Assembly: GCF_036227405.1 (NCBI RefSeq)
Contig: NZ_CP109473.1
Span: 1,550,001 to 1,614,000, forward strand
Reading direction: 5' to 3'
DNA: 64,000 nt
Origin: Streptomyces sp. NBC_01460
GTDB taxonomy: Bacteria > Actinomycetota > Actinomycetes > Streptomycetales > Streptomycetaceae
In this document: positions 34,048 through 42,065 of the stretch, one piece after another
Numbering within the stretch: the first letter of the stretch is position 1
Layout: every line of letters begins with the position of its first letter
The notes under the pieces: model-generated
The model's input: only the letters and a program-made list of their open reading frames with translations
Told to the model about the DNA's origin: nothing
The model's database searches: none
Program-made: the position numbers and the translations under genes

Positions 34048-35412
34048 TCAGGCCTCCGTGCCGATGAAGACGTTCTTGGTTTCGGTGAAGGCCGCGAGGG
34101 CGTCGGGCCCCAGTTCACGGCCGAGCCCGGACTGTTTGTACCCGCCGAAGGGGGTCCAGTAGCGGACGGCGGAGTGGGAGTTGACCGACAGGTTGCCGGC
34201 CCGGACCGCCCGCGAGACCCGCAGGGCGCGGCCCACGTCCCGGGTCCAGACGGAGCCGGCCAGGCCGTGTTCGGTGGCGTTGGCCAGCCGGACGGCGTCC
34301 TCCTCGTCCTCGAAGGGCAGCACCACGGCCACCGGGCCGAAGACCTCCTCGGTGGCGACGGGGGCGTCGGGAGCGGTGCCGGTCAGGACGGTCGGAGGGA
34401 ACCAGAAGCCGGGTCCGGTGGGCGCGTTGCCCCGGATGCCGTCGGCGTCCGCGGGGACGAAGGCACGGACGCGCTCCAGCTGGGCGCGGGAGATCAGTGG
34501 CCCCATCTGTGTCTTCTCGTCCGACGGGTCGCCCACGACGACGGAGGCGACGGCCGGGACGAGGAGCTCCAGGAAGCGGTCGTACGCGGACCGCTGGACC
34601 AGGATGCGGCTGCGGGCGCAGCAGTCCTGTCCGGCGTTGTCCAGGAAGGACAGGGGCGCGGCGGCAGCGGCGGCCTCGATGTCGGCGTCGGCGAAGACGA
34701 TGTTGGGGCTCTTGCCGCCGAGTTCGAGGGTGAGCCGCTTCACCCGGTCCGCGCACCTGGCCATGATCTGCTTGCCGACGCGGGTCGAGCCGGTGAAGAC
34801 GATCTTCGCGACCCCGGGGTGCTCGACCAGGGCGTTGCCCGTCACGTCCCCCGCGCCGGGCAGCACCTGGAAGAGGTCCTCGGGGAGGCCCGCCTCCAGG
34901 GCCAGCCGGGCCAGCCGCTGCGCGGTGAGCGGGGTGGTCTCGGCGGGCTTGAGGAGGACGGCGTTCCCGGCGGCGAGGGCGGGGGCGACCCCCCAGGCGG
35001 CGATCGGCATGGGGAAGTTCCACGGGGCGATCACGCCGACGACGCCCAGCGGTTCCAGGAACGTGAGGTCGACCCCGCCGGGTACGGGGATCTGCCGTCC
35101 GGTCAGGCGTTCCACTCCCCCGGCCGCGTAGTCCAGCAGGTCCCGGACGTTGGCCGCCTCCCAGCGGGCGTTGCCCAGGGTGTGGCCCGCCTCGGTGACC
35201 TCCAGCAGGGCCAGCCGTTCGGCGTGTTCGTCGACGAGGACGGCGAAGCGGCGCAGCAGCCGGGCCCGGTCGGCGGGGGCGAGGCCGGCCCAGACGCGCT
35301 GGGCGGCGGCCGCGCGGGTGACGGCGGCGTCCACCTCCTCGGCGGTGGTGGCGGGGACGGTGGCGACGAGCTCTTCGGTCGCCGGGTTCAGGACACGGTG
35401 TTCGGTGGTCAC
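34048..35412 (-). CDS. Aldehyde dehydrogenase of the gamma-glutamyl-amine cluster
   Basis: 454 residues. NAD(P)-dependent ALDH: PWNFPM, KPAETTPLTAQ, FTGSTRVGKQI, ELGGKSPNIV (catalytic Glu), and GQDCCARSRILVQ with the catalytic Cys, then EEVFGPVAVV and PFGGYKQSGLGRELG. In this context it would oxidise a gamma-glutamyl aldehyde, as PuuC does. GTG 35412 has GAGG 6 nt upstream; the frame is open much further back but only antisense to glnA-like coding. It starts 8 nt after the synthetase stop. Confidence 0.94.
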   Translation of the reverse strand: MTTEHRVLNPATEELVATVPATTAEEVDAAVTRAAAAQRVWAGLAPADRARLLRRFAVLVDEHAERLALLEVTEAGHTLGNARWEAANVRDLLDYAAGGVERLTGRQIPVPGGVDLTFLEPLGVVGVIAPWNFPMPIAAWGVAPALAAGNAVLLKPAETTPLTAQRLARLALEAGLPEDLFQVLPGAGDVTGNALVEHPGVAKIVFTGSTRVGKQIMARCADRVKRLTLELGGKSPNIVFADADIEAAAAAAPLSFLDNAGQDCCARSRILVQRSAYDRFLELLVPAVASVVVGDPSDEKTQMGPLISRAQLERVRAFVPADADGIRGNAPTGPGFWFPPTVLTGTAPDAPVATEEVFGPVAVVLPFEDEEDAVRLANATEHGLAGSVWTRDVGRALRVSRAVRAGNLSVNSHSAVRYWTPFGGYKQSGLGRELGPDALAAFTETKNVFIGTEA

Positions 35413-35420
35413 GGGGTGCC

Positions 35421-36782
35421 TCACAGGCGTTCGAAGGAGCGGCGGAGCTCCCAGTCGGTCACCGCGGCGTCGAAGGCCTCCAGTTCGACGCGCGCCATGT
35501 TGCGGTAGTGCGCGACGACGTCGTCGCCGAAGGCCTCCTGGGCGACCTCGCTGGTCCCCCAGAGGCCGGCTGCCTCGCGCAGCGTGGTGGGGACCTGGTC
35601 GTATCCCGCGGTGTAGGCGTTGCCCTCGCACGCCTCGGGGAGTTCCAGCTCGTTCTCGATCCCGTGGAGCCCCGCGGCGACGAGTCCCGCGACAGCGAGG
35701 TACGGGTTGACGTCGCCGCCGGGCAGCCGGTTCTCGAAGCGCAGCGAGCGGCCGTGGCCGACGACACGCAGGGCGCAGGTGCGGTTGTCGTGCCCCCAGG
35801 CGACGGCGGTCGGGGCGAAGGAGCCGGGCTGGAACCGCTTGTAGGAGTTGATGTTCGGCGCGTACAGGAGGGAGAAGTCGCGCAGGACGGCGAGCTGGCC
35901 CGCGAGGAAGTGCCGCATGACGGGGGACATCGTGCCGTCCTCGCCGGCCATGACGCTGTGTCCGTCGGCGTCCTGGAGCGAGAGGTGGATGTGGCAGGAG
36001 TTGCCTTCACGCTCGTTGAACTTGGCCATGAAGGTGAGGGACACGCCTTCCTGCGCGGCGATCTCCTTGGAGCCGGTCTTGTAGACGGCGTGCTGGTCGC
36101 AGGTGACGAGGGCCTCGTCGTAGCGGAAGACGATCTCGTGCTGGCCGGGGTTGCACTCGCCCTTGGCGGACTCGACGGTGAGCCCGGCGGCCGCCATCTC
36201 GTTGCGGATGCGGCGCAGCAGCGGTTCGATGCGGCCGGTGCCGAGGACGGAGTAGTCGACGTTGTACTGGTTGGCCGGGGTGAGGCCGCGGTAGTCGCGG
36301 TCCCATGCCTGCTCGTAGGTGTCCTTGAAGACGATGAACTCGAGTTCGGTGCCGACGTGGGCGGTCAGTCCGTGTGCGGCGAGGCGTTCCAGCTGCCGCC
36401 GGAGGATCTGGCGGGGCGCGGCGACGACCGGTGTGCCGTCCTCCCAGGCGAGATCGGCCATGACGAGGGCGGTTCCCTCGTGCCAGGGGACGCGGCGCAG
36501 GGTGGCGAGGTCGGGGCGCATCGCGAAGTCGCCGTAGCCGTTGGACCAGGAGGACATGGCGAATCCGTCGACGGTGTTCATGTCCGTGTCGACGGCGAGC
36601 AGGTAGTTGCAGCCCTCGGTGCCGTGTTCCAGCACCTCGTCGAGGAAGAAGGACGCCGCGAACCGCTTGCCCTGGAGCCGGCCCTGCATGTCGGGGAAGG
36701 CGAGGACCACGGTGTCGATCTCACCTCGCTCCACGAGCACGCGCAGCTCGTCGGTCGCCAGCGGGGGTGTTCGGTCTGCCAC
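35421..36782 (-). CDS. glnA4: Gamma-glutamyl-amine synthetase (GlnA4-type glutamine synthetase family)
   Basis: 453 residues. Glutamine-synthetase fold: FPDMQGRLQGKRF, VGTELEFIVFKDTYEQAW, KGECNPGQHEIVFRYDEAL, GNSCHIHLSLQD, NINSYKRFQPGSFAPTAVAW GHDNRT and NPYLAVAGLVAAGL. It lacks the C-terminal adenylylation motif of GlnA. Streptomycete paralogues of this type glutamylate amines, GlnA3 polyamines and GlnA4 (SCO1613) ethanolamine; the neighbours here (FadR regulator, amidohydrolase, aldehyde dehydrogenase) match the glnA4 locus as I remember it. GTG 36782 has GAGGAG 6 nt upstream. First gene of the minus-strand operon. Confidence 0.9.
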   Translation of the reverse strand: MADRTPPLATDELRVLVERGEIDTVVLAFPDMQGRLQGKRFAASFFLDEVLEHGTEGCNYLLAVDTDMNTVDGFAMSSWSNGYGDFAMRPDLATLRRVPWHEGTALVMADLAWEDGTPVVAAPRQILRRQLERLAAHGLTAHVGTELEFIVFKDTYEQAWDRDYRGLTPANQYNVDYSVLGTGRIEPLLRRIRNEMAAAGLTVESAKGECNPGQHEIVFRYDEALVTCDQHAVYKTGSKEIAAQEGVSLTFMAKFNEREGNSCHIHLSLQDADGHSVMAGEDGTMSPVMRHFLAGQLAVLRDFSLLYAPNINSYKRFQPGSFAPTAVAWGHDNRTCALRVVGHGRSLRFENRLPGGDVNPYLAVAGLVAAGLHGIENELELPEACEGNAYTAGYDQVPTTLREAAGLWGTSEVAQEAFGDDVVAHYRNMARVELEAFDAAVTDWELRRSFERL

Positions 36783-36835
36783 GGGGCACTCCTCGTTCGG
36801 TCAGCCGGAAGGCCTGCGGCCTCCCCCGAGGTCGC

Positions 36836-36841
36836 TAAGGT
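36836..36841 (+). promoter_or_regulatory. Candidate -10 of the FadR-type regulator
   Basis: TAAGGT lies immediately before an ATG at 36842, so transcription would start downstream of that ATG and translation at GTG 36878. ATGG-N7-CCAT at 36842-36856 is a small palindrome that could be the regulator's own operator. Confidence 0.4.
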
Positions 36842-36877
36842 ATGGGAGAAAACCATTGGGGGGAAGGGAATCGGGAC

Positions 36878-37615
36878 GTGGCGGAAGAGACCGGGGGGCC
36901 TTGGTCCGCCGACCGGCTGCTGCCCGCGCTGCGGCCGGTCCGCGCGGGCAACGGGTTCGAGGAGGCGCTGGAGCAGATCCTCCAGGTGGTCAGGCTGGGG
37001 CTGGTGCCCGGCGGCGGGCGGCTGCCGGCCGAGCGTGAGCTGGCCGCGCTCCTCGGCATCAGCCGCGTCACCCTGCGGGAGGTCCTGAAGGTGCTTCAGG
37101 AACAGGGGCTGATCGAGGCGAGACGCGGCAGGTACGGCGGTACGTTCGTGCTGCCCCGCACCGGCCCGGCCGACGGTGACGAGCTGCGCCGCCGGGTGAC
37201 GGGCACCGACATCGAGGACGTCCTGCTGTTCCGCGAGGTCCTGGAGTCGGGGGCGGCCGGGCTCTGCGCGTCGCGCGGCCTCGACGACGAGGGCACGGAC
37301 CGGCTGCGGAGGGCTCTGGCTGCGACGCACGAGGCACCTCTGCCCGACTACCGCCGACTCGACACCCACTTCCACCTGACGCTCGCCGAGCTCTCCGGAT
37401 CTCCCTCCCTCGCCGCCCGGTACGCGGCCGTCCGGGCGACCGTCAACGACCTGCTGGACTGCATCCCCCTGCTGGTGCGGAACCTCGAACACTCGCAGCA
37501 CCAGCACACGGTCCTCGTCGAGGCGGTGCTCGACGGGGACGAGGAGGCGGCCCGCGCGGTGGCGCGCGAGCACTGCGCGGGGACGGCCGCGCTGCTCCGG
37601 GGCTTCCTGGCTTGA
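36878..37615 (+). CDS. FadR/GntR-family regulator of the cluster
   Basis: 245 residues. GntR winged helix (LVPGGGRLPAERELAALLGISRVTLREVLKVL, containing the usual ERELA...SRVTLRE pattern) and an all-helical FCD effector domain with DTHFHLTLAEL and the histidines of NLEHSQHQH that could bind a metal. It diverges from glnA4 and probably controls the cluster. I chose GTG 36878, with AAGGGA 9 nt upstream, over ATG 36842 because the latter abuts a -10-like box and has no ribosome site. Confidence 0.9.
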   Translation: MAEETGGPWSADRLLPALRPVRAGNGFEEALEQILQVVRLGLVPGGGRLPAERELAALLGISRVTLREVLKVLQEQGLIEARRGRYGGTFVLPRTGPADGDELRRRVTGTDIEDVLLFREVLESGAAGLCASRGLDDEGTDRLRRALAATHEAPLPDYRRLDTHFHLTLAELSGSPSLAARYAAVRATVNDLLDCIPLLVRNLEHSQHQHTVLVEAVLDGDEEAARAVAREHCAGTAALLRGFLA

Positions 37616-37727
37616 TCTTGCTCTTCCGGTTCACCGCTCTTGCGCGGCGGCTCCGCACGAACAAAGGTATGACGCATCACCATTGCACCGGGCCGGCCCG
37701 CAGACCGGCCGCCGGAGGGACCGCGCC

Positions 37728-38456
37728 ATGCACGAACCGCTCATCGGCATCACGACCTATCTGGAGCCAGCGGCTCGCTGGGGCGTCTGGGAGCTCCCGG
37801 CGGCGGTGCTCCCCTCCGCCTATCCCCAGCTGGTCCAGCGCTCCGGCGGCCTCGCCGCGCTGCTGCCGCCCGACGACCCGGCGAGGGCAGGGGCGGCCGT
37901 CGCCCGGCTGGACGGTCTGGTGATCGCGGGCGGAGCCGACGTCGACCCCGGGCTGTACGGCGCGGAGCGCGACTTCAGGACGGGCCCTCCGGCGCATGAA
38001 CGCGACACCTGGGAGGTGGCGCTGCTGCGCGCGGCGAGGGCTGCCGGCACTCCGGTGCTCGGGATCTGCCGCGGCATGCAGCTGCTCAATGTGGCCGTCG
38101 GCGGCACGCTGACCCAGCATCTGGACGGCCACGCGGGCCCGTTCGGGAAGACCGGGGTCCTCGGCGAGCACACGGTGACGCCGGTACCGGGGACGCTGTA
38201 CGGCTCGCTGGTGCCGGAGGTGGCGTCCGTGCCCACCTACCACCACCAGGCCGTGGACCGGCTCGCGCCCGGTCTGGTGGCCTCCGCGCACGCGGCGGAC
38301 GGCACGGTGGAGGCCGTCGAGCTGCCGGGCGACCAGTGGGTGCTGGGGGTCCAGTGGCACCCCGAGATGGGCGACGACCTCCGGATCATGCGGGCCCTGG
38401 TCGAGGCCGCCCGGGCCCGGACGGCGGCACTCCGGCCGGTCGCGCACCACGCCTGA
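37728..38456 (+). CDS. Gamma-glutamyl hydrolase, PuuD-type class I amidotransferase
   Basis: 242 residues. Peptidase C26: LIGITTYLE, LDGLVIAGGADVDPGLYG, nucleophile Cys in LGICRGMQLLNVAVGGTL, and GVQWHPE with the catalytic His/Glu. It would release the gamma-glutamyl group at the end of the pathway, returning glutamate. GGAGGG stands about 8 nt before ATG 37728. Downstream of the FadR-type regulator on the same strand with a 112-nt gap. Confidence 0.93.
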   Translation: MHEPLIGITTYLEPAARWGVWELPAAVLPSAYPQLVQRSGGLAALLPPDDPARAGAAVARLDGLVIAGGADVDPGLYGAERDFRTGPPAHERDTWEVALLRAARAAGTPVLGICRGMQLLNVAVGGTLTQHLDGHAGPFGKTGVLGEHTVTPVPGTLYGSLVPEVASVPTYHHQAVDRLAPGLVASAHAADGTVEAVELPGDQWVLGVQWHPEMGDDLRIMRALVEAARARTAALRPVAHHA

Positions 38457-38501
38457 CGGGCGCCCCGCGCCCGCACCCGCACGGCCCCTCAGCCGCGCCT
38501 C

Positions 38502-39446
38502 TCAGCCGCGCGCCGGACCGGACGGATGTGCGGTCAGGGAGAGCAGATCGCGGGCCGGGCCGGTGGGGCGGTGCCCGGCGGGCCAGACCGCGCGCAGCTG
38601 CCGGCGCAGCCGGACACCGGCGACGGGGATCTCGACCAGCCGCCGGGCCGAGAGCTCCTCGTCGAGTGCCAGTTCGCTCAGCACGCAGGGCCCTGCCCCG
38701 CTCTCGGCGGCCCCCTTCACCGCCGTGGTCGAGGAGAGCTCCAGCAGCGGCCGGGCCAGCCCGCCGTGCACGGCGAGCGCCGCGTCGAGCACCTGCCGGG
38801 TGCCCGAGCCCCGCTCGCGCAGGATCAGCGGGGTCCGCGCGAGCTCCCGGGGGGTCAGCTGGGTACGCCGGCGGGCCCAGGGATGGAGCGGGGCGACCAC
38901 CACGACGAGGCGGTCGTGTGCGACGACGGTGCCGTCGAGCCCCTCCGGCACGGACAGGCCCTCGACGAAGCCCAGGTCGGCCTCGCCCTCCAGCAGCCGC
39001 CGGGCGACGACGGTCGAATTCCCCGCGAGCAGGGACACGGCCGTCTCGGGGCGCCCCGCCCGCAGCGCGATCAGCCAGCCCGGCAGCAGGTACTCCGCGA
39101 TGGTCATGCTCGCGGCCACCCGGAGCCGGGAGTCGCGCCGGTCGCGCAGCGCCTGGGCACCCGCGTCGAACGCCTCGGCCGCCTCGACGACCCTGCGCGC
39201 CCAGTCGGTGACGAGGGCGCCCGCGTCGGTCAGCCGGGAGCCGCGCGGCGAGCGGTCCAGGAGCGCGACCCCGAGCTGCCGTTCCATCGACCGGATGCGG
39301 CTGGAGGCGGCGGGCTGGCTGATGCCGACCTCCCGGGCCGCCCTGCCCAGACTGCCGTGCCGTGCGACGGCGAGCAGGAGCACCATGGCCCCCAGGTCGG
39401 GGACCCGGTGGGAGAGCGAGGAGGGCGGGGGCACGGGGCTGGACAT
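38502..39446 (-). CDS. LysR-family regulator
   Basis: 314 residues. N-terminal HTH (LLLAVARHGSLGRAAREVGI, SQPAASSRIRSMERQLGVAL) and a CysB/CbbR-type co-inducer domain (RVAASMTIAEYLLPGWL; ADLGFVEG; RERGSGTRQVLDAAL). The RERGSGTR segment is typical of members binding small anions. Probably leaderless: TAAGCT ends 6 nt before ATG 39446. It diverges from the TDT-family transporter gene 70 bp away, its likely target. Confidence 0.92.
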   Translation of the reverse strand: MSSPVPPPSSLSHRVPDLGAMVLLLAVARHGSLGRAAREVGISQPAASSRIRSMERQLGVALLDRSPRGSRLTDAGALVTDWARRVVEAAEAFDAGAQALRDRRDSRLRVAASMTIAEYLLPGWLIALRAGRPETAVSLLAGNSTVVARRLLEGEADLGFVEGLSVPEGLDGTVVAHDRLVVVVAPLHPWARRRTQLTPRELARTPLILRERGSGTRQVLDAALAVHGGLARPLLELSSTTAVKGAAESGAGPCVLSELALDEELSARRLVEIPVAGVRLRRQLRAVWPAGHRPTGPARDLLSLTAHPSGPARG

Positions 39447-39452
39447 AACCCC

Positions 39453-39458
39453 AGCTTA
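39453..39458 (-). promoter_or_regulatory. -10 box of leaderless lysR gene
   Basis: TAAGCT on the minus strand, 6 nt before the start codon at 39446; no ribosome site between. Confidence 0.5.
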
Positions 39459-39516
39459 TGACCTCATAGCCCGGTGCCTCCTGGTGGGCGGTGGGCTGCC
39501 CCTGGAGAATCGTGGC

Positions 39517-40671
39517 ATGGCCATCTTTCCGCGGACCGGGACCGGGACCGCAGCCCCCCGTCCCGTCGACCTCCGGCTCCCGTCCCTGCGGTACCTCGGC
39601 CCCAACTGGTACGCGACGGTCATGGGGACCGCCGTCGTCGCGACGGCGGGCGCCTCGCTGCCCGTGGACGTGCCGGGCATGCGCGCCTCCTGCGTCGTGG
39701 TGTGGGCCCTGTCCGCCGTGGCGCTGGCCGCCGTGCTGACGGCCCGGGCCGGGCACTGGATCCTCCACCGCGACCAGGCCCGCGCCCACCTCATGGACCC
39801 GGCCGTCGCCCCCTTCCACGGCTGTATGTCGATGGCGCTGCTGGCGGTCGGCGCGGGCACCCTGGTGGTCGGCCGGGACGTCATCGGACATCCTGCGGCC
39901 GTCGTCGTGGACACGGTGCTGTTCACGACGGGCACGGTCGCCGCACTCGCCGTCGCGGTGGTCGTCCCGTACCTGATGGTCGTGCGCCACCGTCTCGCCC
40001 CGGGTACCGCGTCGCCGGTCTGGCTGCTGCCGCTGGTGTCCCCGATGGTCTCGGCGGCGGTCGGCCCCCTGCTGGTGCCGGAGCTGGCCCCCGGACAGGG
40101 GCGTGAGGCGCTTCTGCTCGCCTGTTACGCGATGTTCGGGCTGTCCCTGCTCGGCACCCTGGTGGTCGTGCCGCTCGTCTTCTCCCGGCTGGTCCACGAG
40201 GGTCCGCTGCCCCTGGCCATGACCCCGACGCTGTTCCTCGTGCTCGGTCCGCTCGGCCAGTCCACGACCGCCGTCAACCAGCTGGCCGACGTGGCGCCGG
40301 GCGCGATCGCGGCGCCCTACGCGTCCGCCTTCGGCGCGTTCGCCGTCCTGTACGGGGTGCCGGTGATGGGGTTCGCCCTGCTGTGGCTCGCCCTGTCCGC
40401 CGCGATGGTGGTGCGCGCGATGCGGCGCGGCATGGGGTTCACGATGACGTGGTGGGGCTTCACCTTCCCGGTCGGTACATGCGTCACCGGCGCGGCGGGC
40501 CTCGCTCGGCACACCGGCCTGGACGCGTTCACCTGGCTGGCCGTGGGGCTCTACGCGCTGCTCGTGACGGCCTGGGCGGTCGCGGGCGTACGGACCCTGG
40601 GCGGGCTGTTCAGCGGAGTGCTGCTCGCAGCGCCCCGGCCGCTTCGGCCAGGGACGGTCCGTACCACGTGA
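39517..40671 (+). CDS. TDT-family (TehA/SLAC1-like) transporter
   Basis: 384 residues and ten predicted helices. The first, LGPNWYATVMGTAVVATAG, and later LVSPMVSAAVGPLL and ALLWLALSAAMVV match the tellurite-resistance/dicarboxylate transporter fold that includes TehA, Mae1, Ssu1 and plant SLAC1. Anions such as sulfite, nitrate or dicarboxylates are candidates; a CysB-like LysR regulator next door would suit sulfite efflux, which is an inference. ATG 39517 has GGAG 10 nt upstream. Its last 62 bp overlap the convergent metal-receptor gene. Confidence 0.88.
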   Translation: MAIFPRTGTGTAAPRPVDLRLPSLRYLGPNWYATVMGTAVVATAGASLPVDVPGMRASCVVVWALSAVALAAVLTARAGHWILHRDQARAHLMDPAVAPFHGCMSMALLAVGAGTLVVGRDVIGHPAAVVVDTVLFTTGTVAALAVAVVVPYLMVVRHRLAPGTASPVWLLPLVSPMVSAAVGPLLVPELAPGQGREALLLACYAMFGLSLLGTLVVVPLVFSRLVHEGPLPLAMTPTLFLVLGPLGQSTTAVNQLADVAPGAIAAPYASAFGAFAVLYGVPVMGFALLWLALSAAMVVRAMRRGMGFTMTWWGFTFPVGTCVTGAAGLARHTGLDAFTWLAVGLYALLVTAWAVAGVRTLGGLFSGVLLAAPRPLRPGTVRTT

Positions 40672-41332
40672 GGTGACGCCCGTCGACGTGTGCGGAGGGC
40701 AGCCCGGGAAAGGCCTCGGGGCCGTCGGCGGGAGTGAACCGGTACGGCTCGTCGGGCAGCACGACCAGCTCGGCACCGGACGCGTTCAGCTCGGCGAGGG
40801 GCACGCGCGGGTAACGGTCGGGGTGGCCGGCGTACACGTTCCGGACGCCGAGCCGGGCCAGCAGGTCGCCGGCGAAGGTGTCGCGGCCCAGCACCATCCA
40901 GGGCCTGCGCCAGACCGGCACGACCGCGGGGCGGGGCACGTGAACGGCAGGCAGCGCCGCCCAGGCCGCCTCGGACTCGTCCAGCCAGGGCGGCCGGGCC
41001 AGGCCGCAGGCGGTGAGGACCCGCCCCAGCTCGACGAAGGCCTGGTCCAGGGTGCGGACCTCGGTGACCAGGACGTCGAGCCCCGCGTCCCGCAGGGCGG
41101 CCAGGTCCGGCTCCCGGTTCTCCTCCTCGTTGGCGAGGACGAGGTCGGGGCGCAGCGCGGCCACGGCGGCGATGTCGGGGTTCTTCGTGCCCCCGATCCG
41201 GGCCGCGGTCAGCCCGGCCGGGTGGGTGCACCAGTCGGTGACCCCCACCAGCAGCCCGGGACCGGTGGCGGCCACCGCCTCGGTGAGCGACGGGACGAGG
41301 GAGACGACACGCACGGACGCTCCCCCGGTCAT
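40610..41332 (-). CDS. Helical-backbone metal receptor (BtuF-like, cytoplasmic)
   Basis: 240 residues. Periplasmic-binding-protein-type fold with a long linking helix: VVSLVPSLTEAVAATGPG, GGTKNPDIAAVAALRPDLVLAN, EVRTLDQAFVELGRVL, VLPDEPYRF. It resembles BtuF/vitamin B12 and siderophore receptors but has no signal peptide or lipobox, so it acts inside the cell. ATG 41332 overlaps the stop of the XRE-cupin gene (ATGA), and no permease or ATPase is adjacent. Convergent overlap of 62 bp with the TDT gene. Confidence 0.87.
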   Translation of the reverse strand: MTGGASVRVVSLVPSLTEAVAATGPGLLVGVTDWCTHPAGLTAARIGGTKNPDIAAVAALRPDLVLANEEENREPDLAALRDAGLDVLVTEVRTLDQAFVELGRVLTACGLARPPWLDESEAAWAALPAVHVPRPAVVPVWRRPWMVLGRDTFAGDLLARLGVRNVYAGHPDRYPRVPLAELNASGAELVVLPDEPYRFTPADGPEAFPGLPSAHVDGRHLTWYGPSLAEAAGALRAALR

Positions 41333-41874
41333 CGACGCGAGTCGTACGTCGCGTCGATGTGCTCCGCGACCGAGACGACCAGCAGCCGGGTGCCGGGGAC
41401 CGTCGCCCGCCAACGGTGCCGGACCCCGCCGGAGAGGAAGAGCGTGTCGCCCTTGCCCAGCCGGTGGGCCTGTCCCTCGGCCTCGACCTCGACGGCGCCC
41501 TCCACGACGTACATCACCTCGTCGTTGCGGTGCTGGAACTCGCGTCCGAGATCCGGTTCACCGATGAACTCCAGCGCGCTGAGCTGGTGCCGCCCGCGCA
41601 CCAGACGGCGCACACCGTCCTCGTCGTCCGCGCGTACGACGTCCACCGCGCGGGCCGAGTCGGCCGCTGCCCGCAGCCGCTCGGTCGTGGTCTCCAGCGC
41701 CTCCGCCACCCGGTCCAGGGAGCGGGGGCTGGGTCTGGCCCGTTCGTTCTCGATCTGGCTGAGGAACGGTACGGACAGTCCGCTGCGCCCGGCCACCGCG
41801 GCCAGGGTGAGTCCGAGCGTCCTGCGGCGTCGGCGAACCGCGGCGCCCACTCGAAGGGCTTCCTTGTCGTCCAT
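41329..41874 (-). CDS. XRE-family regulator with cupin domain
   Basis: 181 residues. Residues 10-70 are an XRE helix-turn-helix (LGLTLAAVAGRSGLSVPFLS QIENERARPS). Residues 100-175 are a cupin (FQHRNDEVMYVVEGAVEVE, LGKGDTLFLSGGVRHRWRA) with His and Glu ligands for a metal or small molecule. Such HTH-cupin proteins sense metabolites. Translationally coupled to the metal receptor gene downstream. Confidence 0.92.
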   Translation of the reverse strand: MDDKEALRVGAAVRRRRRTLGLTLAAVAGRSGLSVPFLSQIENERARPSPRSLDRVAEALETTTERLRAAADSARAVDVVRADDEDGVRRLVRGRHQLSALEFIGEPDLGREFQHRNDEVMYVVEGAVEVEAEGQAHRLGKGDTLFLSGGVRHRWRATVPGTRLLVVSVAEHIDATYDSRR

Positions 41875-42003
41875 GTCCGGCTCCCTCCCCGGATCGCCAT
41901 CCTCCCGGTTGCCAGCACCCTACGCATGTCGTTCGCGACACGGAGGGGGAAGCGGGCGGTCGGGCACGGACGAGAACCTTCGGGGACTCCTTCCGACAAG
42001 CCT

Positions 42004-42044
42004 GAAGGGGACGGCCCCGGTGCGCTACCGGGACCGTCCCCTTC
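42004..42044 (-). terminator. Terminator of the betaine transporter operon
   Basis: 18-bp stem with one mismatch (GAAGGGGACGGCCCCGGT at 42004-42021 with 42027-42044), 5-nt loop, 22 nt past the permease stop. Confidence 0.85.
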
Positions 42045-42065
42045 ATCGTGCAAGGAGGACGTGGA

